From positions 62,001 to 126,000 of the forward strand of contig LVLI01000069.1 of NCBI GenBank assembly GCA_001687465.1: DNA of 64,000 bases. Direction: 5' to 3'. This DNA is from Halocafeteria seosinensis. Taxonomy: Eukaryota; Sar; Bigyra; Bicosoecida. Of the stretch, positions 11,689 through 22,674 are shown piece after piece (the first letter of the stretch is position 1; each line of letters starts with the position of its first letter). Below the pieces are notes generated by a model. It was not told where the DNA came from and made no database searches. It saw nothing but the letters and a program-made list of their open reading frames with translations. The position numbers and the translations under genes are program-made.

Positions 11689-13654
11689 CTAAACCATACT
11701 GTCATCGGTCGAGGAGGAACCTCGTCTACGGATCTTTCCCTTTCCTTTCCTACCTGTTTTCGACTTCGCTTTCTGACCTCCTTTTTTCTTGCCACGGGGG
11801 TGTTTGTCGTCTTCCTCCTCCTTGTCCTTCCAGCAGAAGCAACAAACAGCTTTGCAACACGTACAAGCCTGGTCTCCACATACGATGAACCAAGTTGCTA
11901 CAAGCCCCGCTAAGAAAATCGCATTTACACCTGCCCAAACGCTGCCGATTATCACGTTCTTCTTATGCATGAAGGAAATTATGCGGTGATGGAAATCAGC
12001 GAAACAGTCAGATGCTTTCACCTTCTTCGAACTCTTGCACGATTTCTGTACTTCTTTGTATGTCGAACTATCCTCGCCTTTACCACAACACTCATTCTTG
12101 CTAGGGGAAATGATCGAGTGCGGTACCCATTCGCATTCGCCTTTGGTATGACCTCCTAGACAGCAATCCAAATATAACGTGCAACGAACAAATTTGTCAA
12201 TAGAGGAGTCCATATTAACCGTGTGGCTTTTCAGATCCTTCAGGTTTCCGGCAGCTTCAAAGAGGGCAGCCGAAGCTAGCATTTCTATCATGATCGCAAG
12301 TGATACGACGACAAAGTAAATCATCATCAACAGACGCCCTTTCTTTTTTCGTTGCAACCACAATCCCGCGTAACCCAACAAACTAACGAAAAAGAGACCT
12401 AACCCAAGTACCAGTGCTCCGTATACCACAAACTCTCCGGGAAAGGAACTGCTCTGGAACAATCTTGTGAAAGAAGATTTATAATGGATTGCATATCCTC
12501 CTGCCCCTATCACTCCTAGTGAAAAAAACTGCAGTCAGTGCACACAAATCTGGCTCTTATAAACGATAGTTATGCGTAATAGGAACTCTTTGTACGTACC
12601 GTCAGAACTACATTCGAAAGGAGCATCAACCACCCTTTTTTACTGCACCTCTTCAAGCGCCGCTTAACTCTTTTAGCGTTCACTTCCTCATCATCCGACG
12701 AGTCGCTGCCGTCGCCGTCGTCGTCTTCATCGGAGTCCAACAGTTTCTGCTTCAAACTACTCTGTTTCTCTCTCTTTTCCCGTTCTTTGATAGAACCTAA
12801 CTCCCCTTTTAGTTTCTGGATTTCCTCCTCCTGCCGGGACATACTCTGTTGTAGAGTTCGTATGAGCGCAGGGTCCACATCTCCATCTCTACTTGTTTGG
12901 ATACCGTTCATTTGTTTGCTCTCTACCGGTGTTGTATCCTCTTGCTGCTTCTTCTTCTTGGATTTGCTTTTTCCGCCGGCTGATTGATCTTCATTCGTCG
13001 ACATTTCAAACTCTGAGCCAGCAGGAGCGGCGCTATCTTCATATTCGTATTGACTATAACTCTCGTTGCCTCCGTACTTGGCCACTCTCCCACGTTTGGA
13101 TTTCTTGCCACTATCTTTGTCCCGCCGTATGATGTCCTTCAAGCCATCGCTTACTATGCCGCTTCCTAACTTCTTTCCAATGGCTTTAACCCATCCATTT
13201 CTTTCATTTTCAGTTTCCGGGATAATAACAAATACTCTCTCGGGGGTATCCAGGTCCAGGGCGAATTGCGCAAATGGCCTCACATTTTTCTTCTGATGGA
13301 GCATGGGATCTGCTCACACAGCCACGAGGGGAAACAAATGTGAAAACTTGTTGCATTTTTAGAGGCATTATAAACCCAATATACTCACTGGAAGCCCGAA
13401 ATTCCCTCACTTTGGACAGTTCCACGCAGCCTAAATGCTCTTTCATACTGGCGTCCGAGTAGTAATGGAGCAAAGAACTCTCCATACTGAACCATCTCTT
13501 TTTATAGGACCGTATTCCGGCGGTCTTGCCGCCGTACTTCCACAACTGCAGCCATAATAGAGTATAATACAGCATCAAGAGGAGGAAATGACCCTGGGAT
13601 GGCTCCCGGAAAACATGTCCTATTACTACTTACATAGCCCTGTTTCGCTTCCAT
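11689..13654 (-). CDS. PH domain fused to a tetraspanin
   Basis: Four exons, about 585 residues. Exon 1 (ATG 13652-13654) encodes MEAKQGY and splices in frame to LWKYGGK...YKKRWF, the start of a PH domain that ends with ENERNGWVKAIGKKL. A charged linker of about 190 residues with a predicted coiled coil and an Asp/Ser-rich run follows. The first membrane helix is split by an intron: WLMLLSNVVLT joins, phase 0, to FFSLGVIGAGGYAIHY. Three more helices complete a tetraspanin, and the large loop carries the diagnostic CCG motif (NECCGKG) plus further Cys. The C-terminus has a cluster of Cys likely to be palmitoylated, then a long Lys/Arg tail. Tetraspanins organise membrane microdomains; a cytosolic PH module before the first helix would add phosphoinositide or protein targeting. 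Fusion is strongly supported because the linker exon runs open into the first helix. Confidence 0.85.
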
Positions 13655-14102
13655 GGTGAGCAGGGTCTTATGTTGAACTGTTTTCACACACTGGGTGCAA
13701 GTGTGCGGTGTGTATGAGCGAACAATAGAGATGAAATCACGGGTTTTAGGCTCCGAAATGCCGCGCGTTCCGGCGGCTTCAAGGAAGAAAGATGTGCTCA
13801 CGGTGGTAGGAGGAGGGATGACCGAGGATAGAAGCCGCCCGACTCTTCAAGTTCGACACGAATGAGTCAAACTCCGGCAGAAAGTGGGGGGGTACTCATT
13901 CGGTACAGTCCGTTGGTAAGGATGTTATATGAAGTGATTGGTTATATTGAGAGCAACTGTGGTGTGATTGCTTTCTCCCTGAAGAGCATGGAATCTGCGA
14001 ATTCGAGTGCACAAATGAACCGGAATGATCAAGCACAAACAACGGCATGGCTCACAGAGTGCAGAAGCAAAACCATCATACCCCTCATCAGAGACACACT
14101 CA

Positions 14103-14133
<31 letters not shown>

Positions 14134-14388
14134 CGATGAGATGTGTTCCTTTGGTAGAAGGAATGCAAAGCGAAACAGCTCCCCAACTTGGGACCCCCAA
14201 GTTGATCGGTCTGCTCTGGGATTCGTACCGAAATTTCGGACGAAAACCCGAAACCTCTGGAAGTGTCACTAGTATTTAACGCAATAAACAATACCCTACA
14301 GCCATTGATTGATGTCAATGTGTACAGCTCTTTTTCAGAAATTTTACCGAACTTGACTTGTAGAAATTCTTGGAAACCATCAACGAAA
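13655..14388. promoter_or_regulatory. Divergent promoter region with microsatellite
   Basis: About 730 bases between the starts of the PH-tetraspanin gene and the aldehyde dehydrogenase gene. It contains a CA/GA microsatellite near 14101. Open frames crossing the microsatellite are not credible. No other elements recognised. Confidence 0.35.
14101..14133. repeat. (CA)n(GA)n compound microsatellite
   Basis: Ten CA units followed directly by six GA units and a final G; a few imperfect CA units precede it. It lies in the promoter region shared by two divergent genes. Confidence 0.95.
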
Positions 14389-16505
14389 ATGGGATTTTTC
14401 AAGTGCTCTGTGGCTTGCGCTTTGGTCGCGTTCGCGGCTTCTCTATCCGTCGCAAAATGCAGTCATTTACGACAGCTCCTCCTGGATTTCTGGTCCTTGT
14501 GCGTCGCTCATTGGCAGTACGAAGCTGCAGTGTTAGCTGCGGTGGCAGTGGTGGTTGTGTTGTATAACGTAATCACTCAGCCCAACATACCCCTCATCCC
14601 AGTGGATTTAAAGAGTGAATTGGGTGCGTGAAGTTTAATTCTCGATGGGATGTCGTATATTACGATTTCAGGAACTCACGTTGAATGCTGTTACATCTGC
14701 AGCACGTGGTCGGACGGAACGAAAGAAGGATCCGGACATGAACGTGCAGGATCCTGAACGCGAAGGATGGATCCAGTGCTGGAATCCATCTACGGGCTCC
14801 TTCTTGGGAGAAGTGAAGGCCATGACACCCGAACAGGTCAAGCTGGTAATCGGGAAAGCAAGAAAGGCGCAAGCGAAATGGGCAAATACGTCGTTTGCCG
14901 AGCGCCGCCGAGTACTTAGAATTCTGGATAAATGCATTCGTGCTCATAGGGAAGACATCTGCAGAATATCATGTATTGATACCGGAAAAACACGTAAGCG
15001 AAACATCTCTATCTTCCTTTGCAAAGGTCAGAACCAAGGATTTTACACTTGTGATATTTATGGTGCAGAACTAGAAGCGATTCTCGGCGAAATTATGGTG
15101 ACCTCAGGGAAAATAGACTGGATGTGCAACCACGGAGAAGAAGCTTTGCAACCAGAGAGGCGTAATCCCCCACTCATTATGGCACATAAGAGTGCATGGG
15201 TCGAATGGTCGCCGCTAGGTGTACTTGGAGTTATAGCCCCTTGGAACTACCCGTTCCACAACATGTACAACCACATTATTTCCGGCATATTTGCGGGAAA
15301 TGGTGTTGTTGTCAAGGTATCGGAGCACAGTGCCTGGTGTGCTGAGTACTATGTCAGAATCATTGATCAGGTTCTTGGCGAATGCGGCTACCCTGGCCTG
15401 GTTTCTCTTGTTCAGGGCTTCAGCGATGTCGGCTCTGCTTTGGTTAATGGAGGAGTTGATAAAGTCATATTTACGGGTTCCCCGGGTGTTGGTAAGCACG
15501 TGATGCGAGGAGCTGCCGACACGCTTACGCCTGTCGTCCTGGAGCTGGGCGGAAAGGATCCGTTTGTTGTCATGGATGATGCTGATCTAGATCAATCGGT
15601 ACAGATTGCTATTCGTGGGGCCTACCAAAATTGCGGGCAAAACTGCGTCGGAGCCGAAAGGTTTTATGTGTATGAGAGTGTTTATGAAGAATTTATTGAA
15701 AGAGCAGCAAAGATCGTTCGACAAATGAAACAAGGGCCAGCTGTTACTCCTGAAGGAAAATGGAACCATGTCGATATAGGCTCTACTACAAGCAGCTTCC
15801 AACTGAAGCATGTAGAGAAAATGGTTAATGACGCTGTAGCCAATGGCGCCCGCATCATCTGCGGGGGAAAGATTAATCGCAGTGAGGACCTGAAGAATCA
15901 AGGCGGTGGAGATGGCCTGTTTTTTGAGCCTACCGTGTTAGCTGACGTTACGCAGGATATGCATATTGCGCAGGAAGAGGTCTTTGGACCCGTCATGACC
16001 ATTATCAAAGGTAAGAAGCTATTCTCCGCAACCCATTTTGTATATGTTCTAGATATTATGTTTCATGCGTTTGAGTGCAGTCAAAGAAGACAGTGATGAT
16101 ACAGCAATTGAAATGATCAATAGCATAAATTATGGGCTCGGATCCAGTGTATTCAGTAAAGATGTGCGCCGTGCAGACCGTTTAGCGAAGCGAATTTATG
16201 CAGGTATGACCGCGGTTAACGATTTCGGCACAGGATACTTGGTGCAAGATATGCCATTTGGTGGTGTTAAGCTATCTGGCTTCAATAGGTTTGCCGGAAA
16301 GGAGGGTCTTCGCGAGTGCTGCCTGACTAAGAGCGTCGTCACTGATAAATTCGGTGATTTGGGTATTCGAACCTCAGTACCTCCCAGAATGGGGTACCCA
16401 ATGCAGGGTGATTCAACCATTCGCTTTGCCAATGGCCTTACCGACTTCCAGTTCGGCGATGGCATCTGGGGAAAGCTCAAGGGAATTGGCAACTTGATCT
16501 GGTAG
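14389..16505 (+). CDS. Membrane-anchored aldehyde dehydrogenase (ALDH22/Msc7 type)
   Basis: Four exons, about 640 residues. The N-terminus has hydrophobic segments (the second is YEAAVLAAVAVVVVLYNVI) expected to anchor the enzyme in a membrane. The ALDH fold follows: PWNYP with the oxyanion Asn, FTGSPGVGKHV of the NAD-binding region, the general-base Glu in LELGGKDPF, the catalytic Cys in NCGQNCVGAERF, and EEVFGPV near the end. The NCGQNCVGAERFYV pattern and anchor match plant ALDH22A1 and fungal Msc7 rather than soluble ALDH classes. Family members oxidise aldehydes to acids with NAD(P); the natural substrate is poorly known. It lies between P450 and SDR genes, which would be consistent with work on lipid-derived aldehydes. 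Confidence 0.9.
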
Positions 16506-16592
16506 ACCCATATTATATGCACCTTGATACACCATAAGATTAAAGCTTGTATATCATTGATGTTTCCTTAATTATTACGAAGTTTTCTGTTC

Positions 16593-17216
16593 CTATGCAA
16601 CCTTGCGACGTTTCGTAGATTCCTCCAGAGGGGTGCTGGCAATTGAGGTATCCGGATCTCGTTTGCAGTTCGGCGTTGCAGCTTGCACCTGATTCGGCTG
16701 GTCGCTTGAATTCTCGATGGTACCATCTTTTACACAGACAGAAACATCCTCCTCAGTGTTATCGACCTTTGTAGTCTCATCGGAGGTGGTAGGCTCTGTC
16801 CCTAGTGGTGTGGTGCTCTCCCCTTCGGGGGCCACATTCTCGTTGGTTTCCTTCGTGCAGGTAGCATCGCCGTCACTATTCGATTTGCTTGGCTCTTCCT
16901 CAGTAGTCTCATCCTGAGCCTTATTAGCATCCTCAGTTGGTTCAGCGGTGGCAGCATTTCCGTTGTCGATGCCCTCCGTGGCTTCTTCTTCCTCGGATTC
17001 CTTTTGTGGGGATTCTTCTTTTGGGATAGTCTCCGTGGATTGCTGGGTCTCGGTGTCATTTGCATTAGACGCAGCTCCTTTGCACTCAGCTATATCACTC
17101 TGAGTAGGAATGGATGCATCTTTAGTGGCTGGTTGATCCAATGAAGCCGTGGCCACTGTTTCAATTTCGCCTTTCTCGACCGAAGTCAACGATTCTTTTG
17201 GTTGAGTTTGAGACAT
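16593..17216 (-). CDS. Acidic Thr/Glu/Ser-rich low-complexity protein
   Basis: Single-exon protein of 207 residues, ATG to stop. Nearly the whole chain is Glu, Thr, Ser, Ala, Pro and Asp, giving a PEST-like, disordered, strongly acidic protein. It ends with a basic tail, STKRRKVA, which looks like a nuclear localisation signal. No folded domain is seen and the family is unknown. It converges with the aldehyde dehydrogenase, 87 bases apart. A chaperone-like or chromatin-associated acidic protein is one guess, but nothing in the sequence settles it. Confidence 0.6.
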   Translation of the reverse strand: MSQTQPKESLTSVEKGEIETVATASLDQPATKDASIPTQSDIAECKGAASNANDTETQQSTETIPKEESPQKESEEEEATEGIDNGNAATAEPTEDANKAQDETTEEEPSKSNSDGDATCTKETNENVAPEGESTTPLGTEPTTSDETTKVDNTEEDVSVCVKDGTIENSSDQPNQVQAATPNCKRDPDTSIASTPLEESTKRRKVA

Positions 17217-18251
17217 TCTGAATACTGCATACGGGATGAATACCTCATAGAATCAATTGATAACCCAGTGAATATGTTATACCTGCAACTAACCTTGTGC
17301 TACAAAGGTGTATAGACCCCTAAACATAGATTCCTGGACGATAAGAATTCTTAAAAAGAACTCCTGAATTCCCGTTCTTTTTTTTTCTGTTGCAAATTCC
17401 TTTTTCTTCCTGTGGGAGTTTTGTGAAGCTGTAAACGAACAACACAAATACTTTATCAACTAACTGGTAACCCACCTCATTTGCTTTCTGGATTCCTCAT
17501 CAAAAGATTGTCGTTTCAACATTCGGCCCGAGGATCTCTGGCGAGTCAGCGTTGGGAATCTCTAGAGGACTCTAGAGCACGGAGAGAAGCGATGAACCCA
17601 GAGCATCCGGCGCTAAATCAATGCGTGTTTGACAGTCTCTGTTTCATGATCAATTGTAGACGATGAACATGCTCTTTGTGGGATTTTCCATCCCAGTTCT
17701 CATCGTTTCAGTCCAGTGCGACAGTGGATTCGTCGCGGAGTCTGGAGGACACAACACGCCTGCGCCAATTCAACGCCATAGTACTTTGATGCCAAAGCTA
17801 AGGGTTGCGATAAAGGTATGGCAAAGGCAAGCGCTGAGCTGTGATGGAACTGATGCTCCATAATACCAGGCACAAGATCTCTCCCTCCTTCCACTGGCTC
17901 ACCAAGGAAATGGACACCAACAAAACGATCCCCAGTCAGTCCTACGGATACACAAGTACACAACGAAGCCACCATGGGCATCATCCGCTAGCTAGCGATT
18001 CGTACCGCGAGTTCAAATGTAATGTCGCCACTGGAAGCGTAGATGGGTGTCTTTTCAACTCATTGGATGCCAAGGCTACTGTTTCCATTCACTACATGAG
18101 GCATTCGTCTGTGAACTCCGGCTGTTTGCGTGTCACTGGCTCTGCGGCGGTGTGTATACCACCACTTGAGCGCGTTTGTAAAGAAGTAAATACTACCATT
18201 TGATTCATACCTTAGCTCCGTGTTGCGTGGACAGGATTATCGTGCGACAAA
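17217..18251. other. Intergenic region with one weak gene candidate
   Basis: About 1 kb between the divergent acidic-protein gene and the SDR gene. Apart from the candidate small secreted protein at 17663-17995, nothing is recognised. A T-rich run occurs near 17377-17395. Confidence 0.3.
17663..17995 (+). CDS. Candidate small secreted protein
   Basis: Tentative two-exon gene of 92 residues. Exon 1 (17663-17815) encodes a good signal-peptide-like start, MNMLFVGFSIPVLIVSVQC, followed by a short polar stretch. A GTATGG donor at 17816 and a CAG acceptor ending at 17869 remove a 54-base intron and keep the frame to a stop at 17993-17995. The mature part is Pro/Gln/His-rich with no known domain. 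Support is only the signal peptide and consistent splicing. Confidence 0.3.
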
Positions 18252-19500
18252 ATGTTCGGGATTTTCAGTAGCTTATTCGGATCTGTCTGGTCGATATGGT
18301 GGCATTTAGCTGCTGCATTCTTCACCCTCTCCGTAGCTACCTTCCTTATACCTTTCTTCATCCAAAAGATACTCCCCGAGCAGGACCTTAAGAGAAAGTA
18401 CGCTGCTAAATGGGCTCTAATTACGGGTGGAAGCTCCGGAATCGGACTGGCTATTGCCGAGAAGTTGGCAGGACAAAACCTAAACCTCATTATCGCCGCA
18501 GTTAAGGATGACGCATTGGATCAGTCGGGTAAGCACTGATGGTAGTCTTAGTTTCTGTTGTTTTCCTGAAATCAGGACTGTAAACCACTGCCAACAGTCA
18601 AGAAGCTCCAGAAGGACTTCCCTTCCATCGAAGTAGTCCAGGTAGGAACCGATTTGAGTAAGGACTCCTGTTTGGATGATATCAAGGCCAAGACCAAGAA
18701 GAAAGACGTTCAAATCGTTTTCTGCAATGCTGGATATATAAAAACCGGCTTCTTTGATGACACGACCGAGAGTAAGTCAGGTTGGAGACGGCTCCGTTCA
18801 TCATTCTCGTAGCTCATTCCTTGTGAGATGCAGACTTTACTATGAGCAACTACCACTGCAATGCGACAAGTGCTACAAGGATTGCTCACCATTTCATCAG
18901 TGAAATGAAACAGGAAGGCTTGCCCGGATGTGTGTGTTTCACCTCCTCCCCAGCTGGGTTTATGCCAACACCTTTCTCAGCTATGTACGGAGCAACGAAG
19001 GCGTACCTGACGGAGCTAGCGCAGTCAATTGCTCCAGAAGCGAAAGGATTGGGAATAGATGTCGCTGTTTGTCATCCAAGTCCGGTAAAAAGCAAATTCT
19101 ACGAGGGGACCCACAGCATTGATATGCTTGAGATGTTTAAGAACACAGGTTGGTACTCAAAGGTCATTTCCAAGACAGGGAAATCATGCTTCATCATCGG
19201 GGTTTTGCTAAATCTGCAGGTACAACTCCTGATATACCAGCGTCTTATATGCTCTCTGGTATTGGACGGTTCGTTGTAATTGACCAGGGCTACTACTGTG
19301 CTATGGCTCGTTTTATACTGAAGGTACGTGCAAACTAGATGCCTATTAGCTCTGGAATCAAAAATATTGTAGGATGTCATTCGAATCGTCTACCTGTTCA
19401 GGCTGTGGACATCATTTTTATGACCGAGCTCATCACACGGATTGCCCAGTACCTTCCTGACTACAAGAATATGCGTAAACCAAAGAAGAAGCCCATGTAG
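18252..19500 (+). CDS. ER-anchored short-chain dehydrogenase/reductase
   Basis: Five exons, about 325 residues. An N-terminal membrane segment (WWHLAAAFFTLSVATFLIPF) precedes the Rossmann core: the cofactor loop TGGSSGIGLAIAEKL, the NAG motif in VFCNAGYIKTG, and the catalytic Ser with YGATK (SSPAGF...YGATKAYL). The protein ends in KKPM, a dilysine ER-retrieval signal. The layout resembles the 17-beta-hydroxysteroid dehydrogenase 3/12 and 3-ketoacyl-CoA reductase/3-ketosphinganine reductase group, which use NADPH on sterol or acyl substrates at the ER. Which substrate applies is not resolved. It is the fourth membrane lipid-type oxidoreductase within 12 kb. Confidence 0.85.
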
Positions 19501-19979
19501 AACGTTTCTAAGGTTTTAGAACGAAAATCTTCTATGTTCCATATAAGCCCTGAAGAAAATCTTTGCCAATACACAAGCTGTGACACAAACCGCACTGACG
19601 ACTAGTTTTAAGGATTCGGGCAGTTGCAGTTGCTTGACAGTAGAAGTCCCCAATGGTGAGTGCTATCACCAAATAAATTACAACGCGTCCTATCACAGTT
19701 GCTTCTGCGTTAGACTTATCATTTTTGGTCAATTGTTTGGAAGCAATGCCTCCTTCGTCGCTTCGGTACCACCGCTTGGAGCGTCAATTCTCCGTGCTTG
19801 AGCCGGGGCTTCAACTTGACGTCAACATCCGGAAACTTACAAAAAGGAAACCAAAGGGGGTTGAAGAGGGGAGGATTATTTGCCTGCGGCGGACTTTCCT
19901 TCGGTGGAGCATACACCTCTGCAAGCCTATAATTGTCAGCATTTCTGGTTCAGTTAGCATTCTATGACAGTAAGACAAC
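19501..19979. other. Intergenic region before the first TALE gene
   Basis: About 480 bases holding the SDR 3' end and the TALE promoter. A minus-strand membrane-like frame exists near 19532-19732, but attempts to splice it to upstream sequence give stops. No feature called. Confidence 0.3.
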
Positions 19980-21758
19980 ATGCAGCACCCACAGCATTCG
20001 GCTGCTAATTATATAACAACGGTATCTCCCCGTGGGGTCCCGTCCCCATCGCGATCGTCAGCGACGTCAATGTATTCCCATTCAGCTCACTACGCTCCCC
20101 AGGGTATGGGAGGTGGCTACAGTGGTTATTCAGCCCCTCTTCAGATGTCCAGTGGACGGGGCTATCCGCAAATGAACCAGCCTATTACCGCTACACCTCG
20201 GCACCCTCCCATGTCCGGTAGATCCATGGAGCCTTCAACAATGTCATCGAGTCCTTCAGGCAGTCGAACGGAGGATTCCACGACGTTTATTCCACATATG
20301 CAACGTCACGGGGACTCGTACGGTCCTGGAGGACCCACGAACAAACAGCTCAAAGAGTACTTGCAGGAATTCATGCAGGATCATAATGAATATAATAACC
20401 CAACCGTTCGAAGCATCCTGTCGGCTCTGGACGACCAGGGAGCTGTGAGCCGACCGCCTCGGACAAAGGCCGTCCTAAACCCTGAACAGTATAACAACAG
20501 TATGGGAATCAGCATGGACGAAGTCGTATGTGCATTTGCCTTCCCTCACAAGTCCATTTGTTTGTGATATACGCACGGGGTTCTAACGATTGCAGGTTAG
20601 TATCACGCACAAGAGGCCACGAGTTGTAAAGAACAGACATCCAAAGCAGCTAGATGAACGAGCAGTTGCCATATTGTATAGATGGATGCTATCAAAGGAG
20701 CATTTTGATTTTCGTAAGTCATGCTTCCTACGTGAGAACTTTGGCGGAATACGAGACGAGACACTTCAACTGCCTGTGACACACAGCTTACCCAACGGAA
20801 AAGGAGAAGGAAGAGCTATCAAAAATTACACAAGTAACGGTGACCCAACTGAACCACTGGTTTACAAACGCAAGGAAAAGATTATGGTAAGAAGGTTTGC
20901 CTCCATGCTCGCAGAGTTTCCCGTCTCAAGTGTGTGTCAACGCCATGCAGGGTCCCATTGCGTCGCAAACGTAATCTTCATGTGCCTAGCCAGGCGGAAA
21001 TTAGGAAGTTGCGAACTCAAAGGAAGATTGAAGAGTTAAAACATACTCAGGGAGGGGCCTCAACGGGCTCTGGAGAATCAGTAAACAGTGCGTCCTATTC
21101 AGAGGATGAAGGCTCACCTCGTCGCTCAAAGTCTCAAAAAACTCACTTAGAGGATCGTAGACGAACTACTGTTGCCCCGGCTAACAGCAGCCCAACAAAT
21201 GATAGTGGCTACGGTTCCTACGGGATATCCGAGCACTCTGGCTCTTATCCTTCCCAGGCAGGTGGCGGTGATAGAATGAGGTATTTAACAGAACAACTAT
21301 CCAGTGGTCATTCCTCTTCGAGATCTGCACAGTGCAACTCCAATGGGCTCAACCATGGTGGACAACTCCTCGTTGGTAAGAATGTAGCATTTCGCCCGTC
21401 TTTTACTAGCGTTTCTTCGCCACCTCCACCGCCCCTCAGAGACCAACGGCAAGCCCACCTCCTGGAGTCGGTGTATGGGCAGCATGCTTCTGGAAACTAT
21501 AACTCGGATAACCTCCTAAGTTTCGGGGTCATTGCTTCGCACGTTTGCCAGAATGTTTCGCAACATAGCAACGAGACCTGGAGGCAACCCAACATCAATG
21601 TCAATACGGAGCAGGTCAATGGGAACCCTGAACAGGCTTTCGCTCAACCTTTCCGGAGTTCTCGTGGTGAAATTGATTCGAGACAGAGTTGCGCAACGAA
21701 CGACTCAATTTTCAGTAATGGAAGCAATCAAGGGAGCGATGATCCTCGCTATACATAA
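19980..21758 (+). CDS. TALE-class homeodomain protein 1
   Basis: Four exons, about 525 residues. A Ser/Pro/Gly/Tyr-rich N-terminus leads to the homeodomain near residues 188-255. Helix 1 is LDERAVAILYRWML; the intron near 20716-20786 is spliced in phase 1 to give HFDFPYPTEKEKEEL, which contains the three-residue loop with PYP that defines the TALE class. The recognition helix is intact: VTQLNHWFTNARKRLW, with W48, F49, N51 and R53. A basic stretch (VPLRRKRNLHVPS) and a long Ser-rich tail follow. No KNOX or BELL domain is evident. TALE proteins act as heterodimers and control cell identity; in green algae and land plants KNOX/BELL pairs trigger the diploid programme. A second TALE gene follows directly. 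Confidence 0.9.
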
Positions 21759-22674
21759 GGGCGTAATCTGTTGATGAAAGGAGTGTTGCTAATATAGTTT
21801 TCGCTGCGCGCACATCCTTGAAGACAGCTCCGCAGCAAACTTTGTCTGAAGTACACCCTTTGTAACCCAGCTCCAAGAACTTCCAACAATGCATACCTCC
21901 CTAATCTATTTACTTGATAACGTTTTTCGTATGTTACATTTTGAATTCATCAAAGGGCATGGGAATTCTCAGTGAGACTTGCTCTTGTTGTACAACATTG
22001 ATTGAATCGGATTGACTCCACTCCTTCCCTGAGGACGACAGTTGCCCGGCAGGGTGCGGGCCCCGCCGCTTCCTCTATTCCGGACCGCTTCGCTGGATTG
22101 GTAGACTGCGATTTTGACGGGGTAGATTTCCAAAGAGGGGCAAGAGGCACAAGGACAAGAGGGACACAGTACGAGTCGCTCAAAACCCGCGCCTCGGTAG
22201 CGGTTGTTGAACCAGTGTATGTCCCTGAGTCCGGAGTTCGGTGCGGATGGGCCGCCCTGATCCGCCCTGGATCGAGATGCCCCTATGGTTTCCCCCCGGC
22301 TGGACTACCCCTGAGTGGCAGGGTCCCTGGGGACCGATGGAAACGGTCCGCGTACCAAAGTTTCCAGAGAGAAAAAGGGAGACACACAAGCGCAAATAAA
22401 GTGGAATGTGCCTCATAATTTGTGTTCGCAGACTGCCATACTGTTCTATTTGTAAACTGCCTCTTTCGCGCATCTCGTTATACGCGTTATATTGTAAAAC
22501 GTTCGTACCATAGCGTGGATTGATTGACCATTGGGAACCAATAGAGTCAACTCAGTCAAGCTAAGTGGCTCCCAGCGGGGGAGCGGTCGACCAAGGCTTT
22601 TCATGCCTTTTTTACACCCATCTGCAGTCAAAGTATTCAGCGTATCACATCCGTGTGCACCTTTGGCATCTACC
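21759..22674. other. Intergenic region between the two TALE genes
   Basis: About 900 bases with a GC-rich block (roughly 22040-22340) containing several C/G runs, unlike the rest of the window. Long open frames on both strands across it look like by-products of composition. An in-frame ATG at 22603 could extend the next gene upstream. Confidence 0.35.

Noticed and set aside
13862-14402. Overlapping frames on both strands around the CA/GA microsatellite
   Set aside because: Their length comes from repeat translation (Cys-Val or Thr-His runs) and no exon links were found.
17700-17984. Minus-strand frame of 94 residues
   Set aside because: No domain, no signal, and it competes with a better supported signal-peptide candidate on the plus strand.
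19532-19916. Possible small minus-strand membrane protein
   Set aside because: Joining the two frames across the GTAAGT site gives stop codons in the two plausible phases tried.
22002-22473. Frames of about 97-138 residues on both strands in the GC-rich block
   Set aside because: They appear driven by composition; Pro/Gly/Arg-rich with no recognisable fold and no splice partners.
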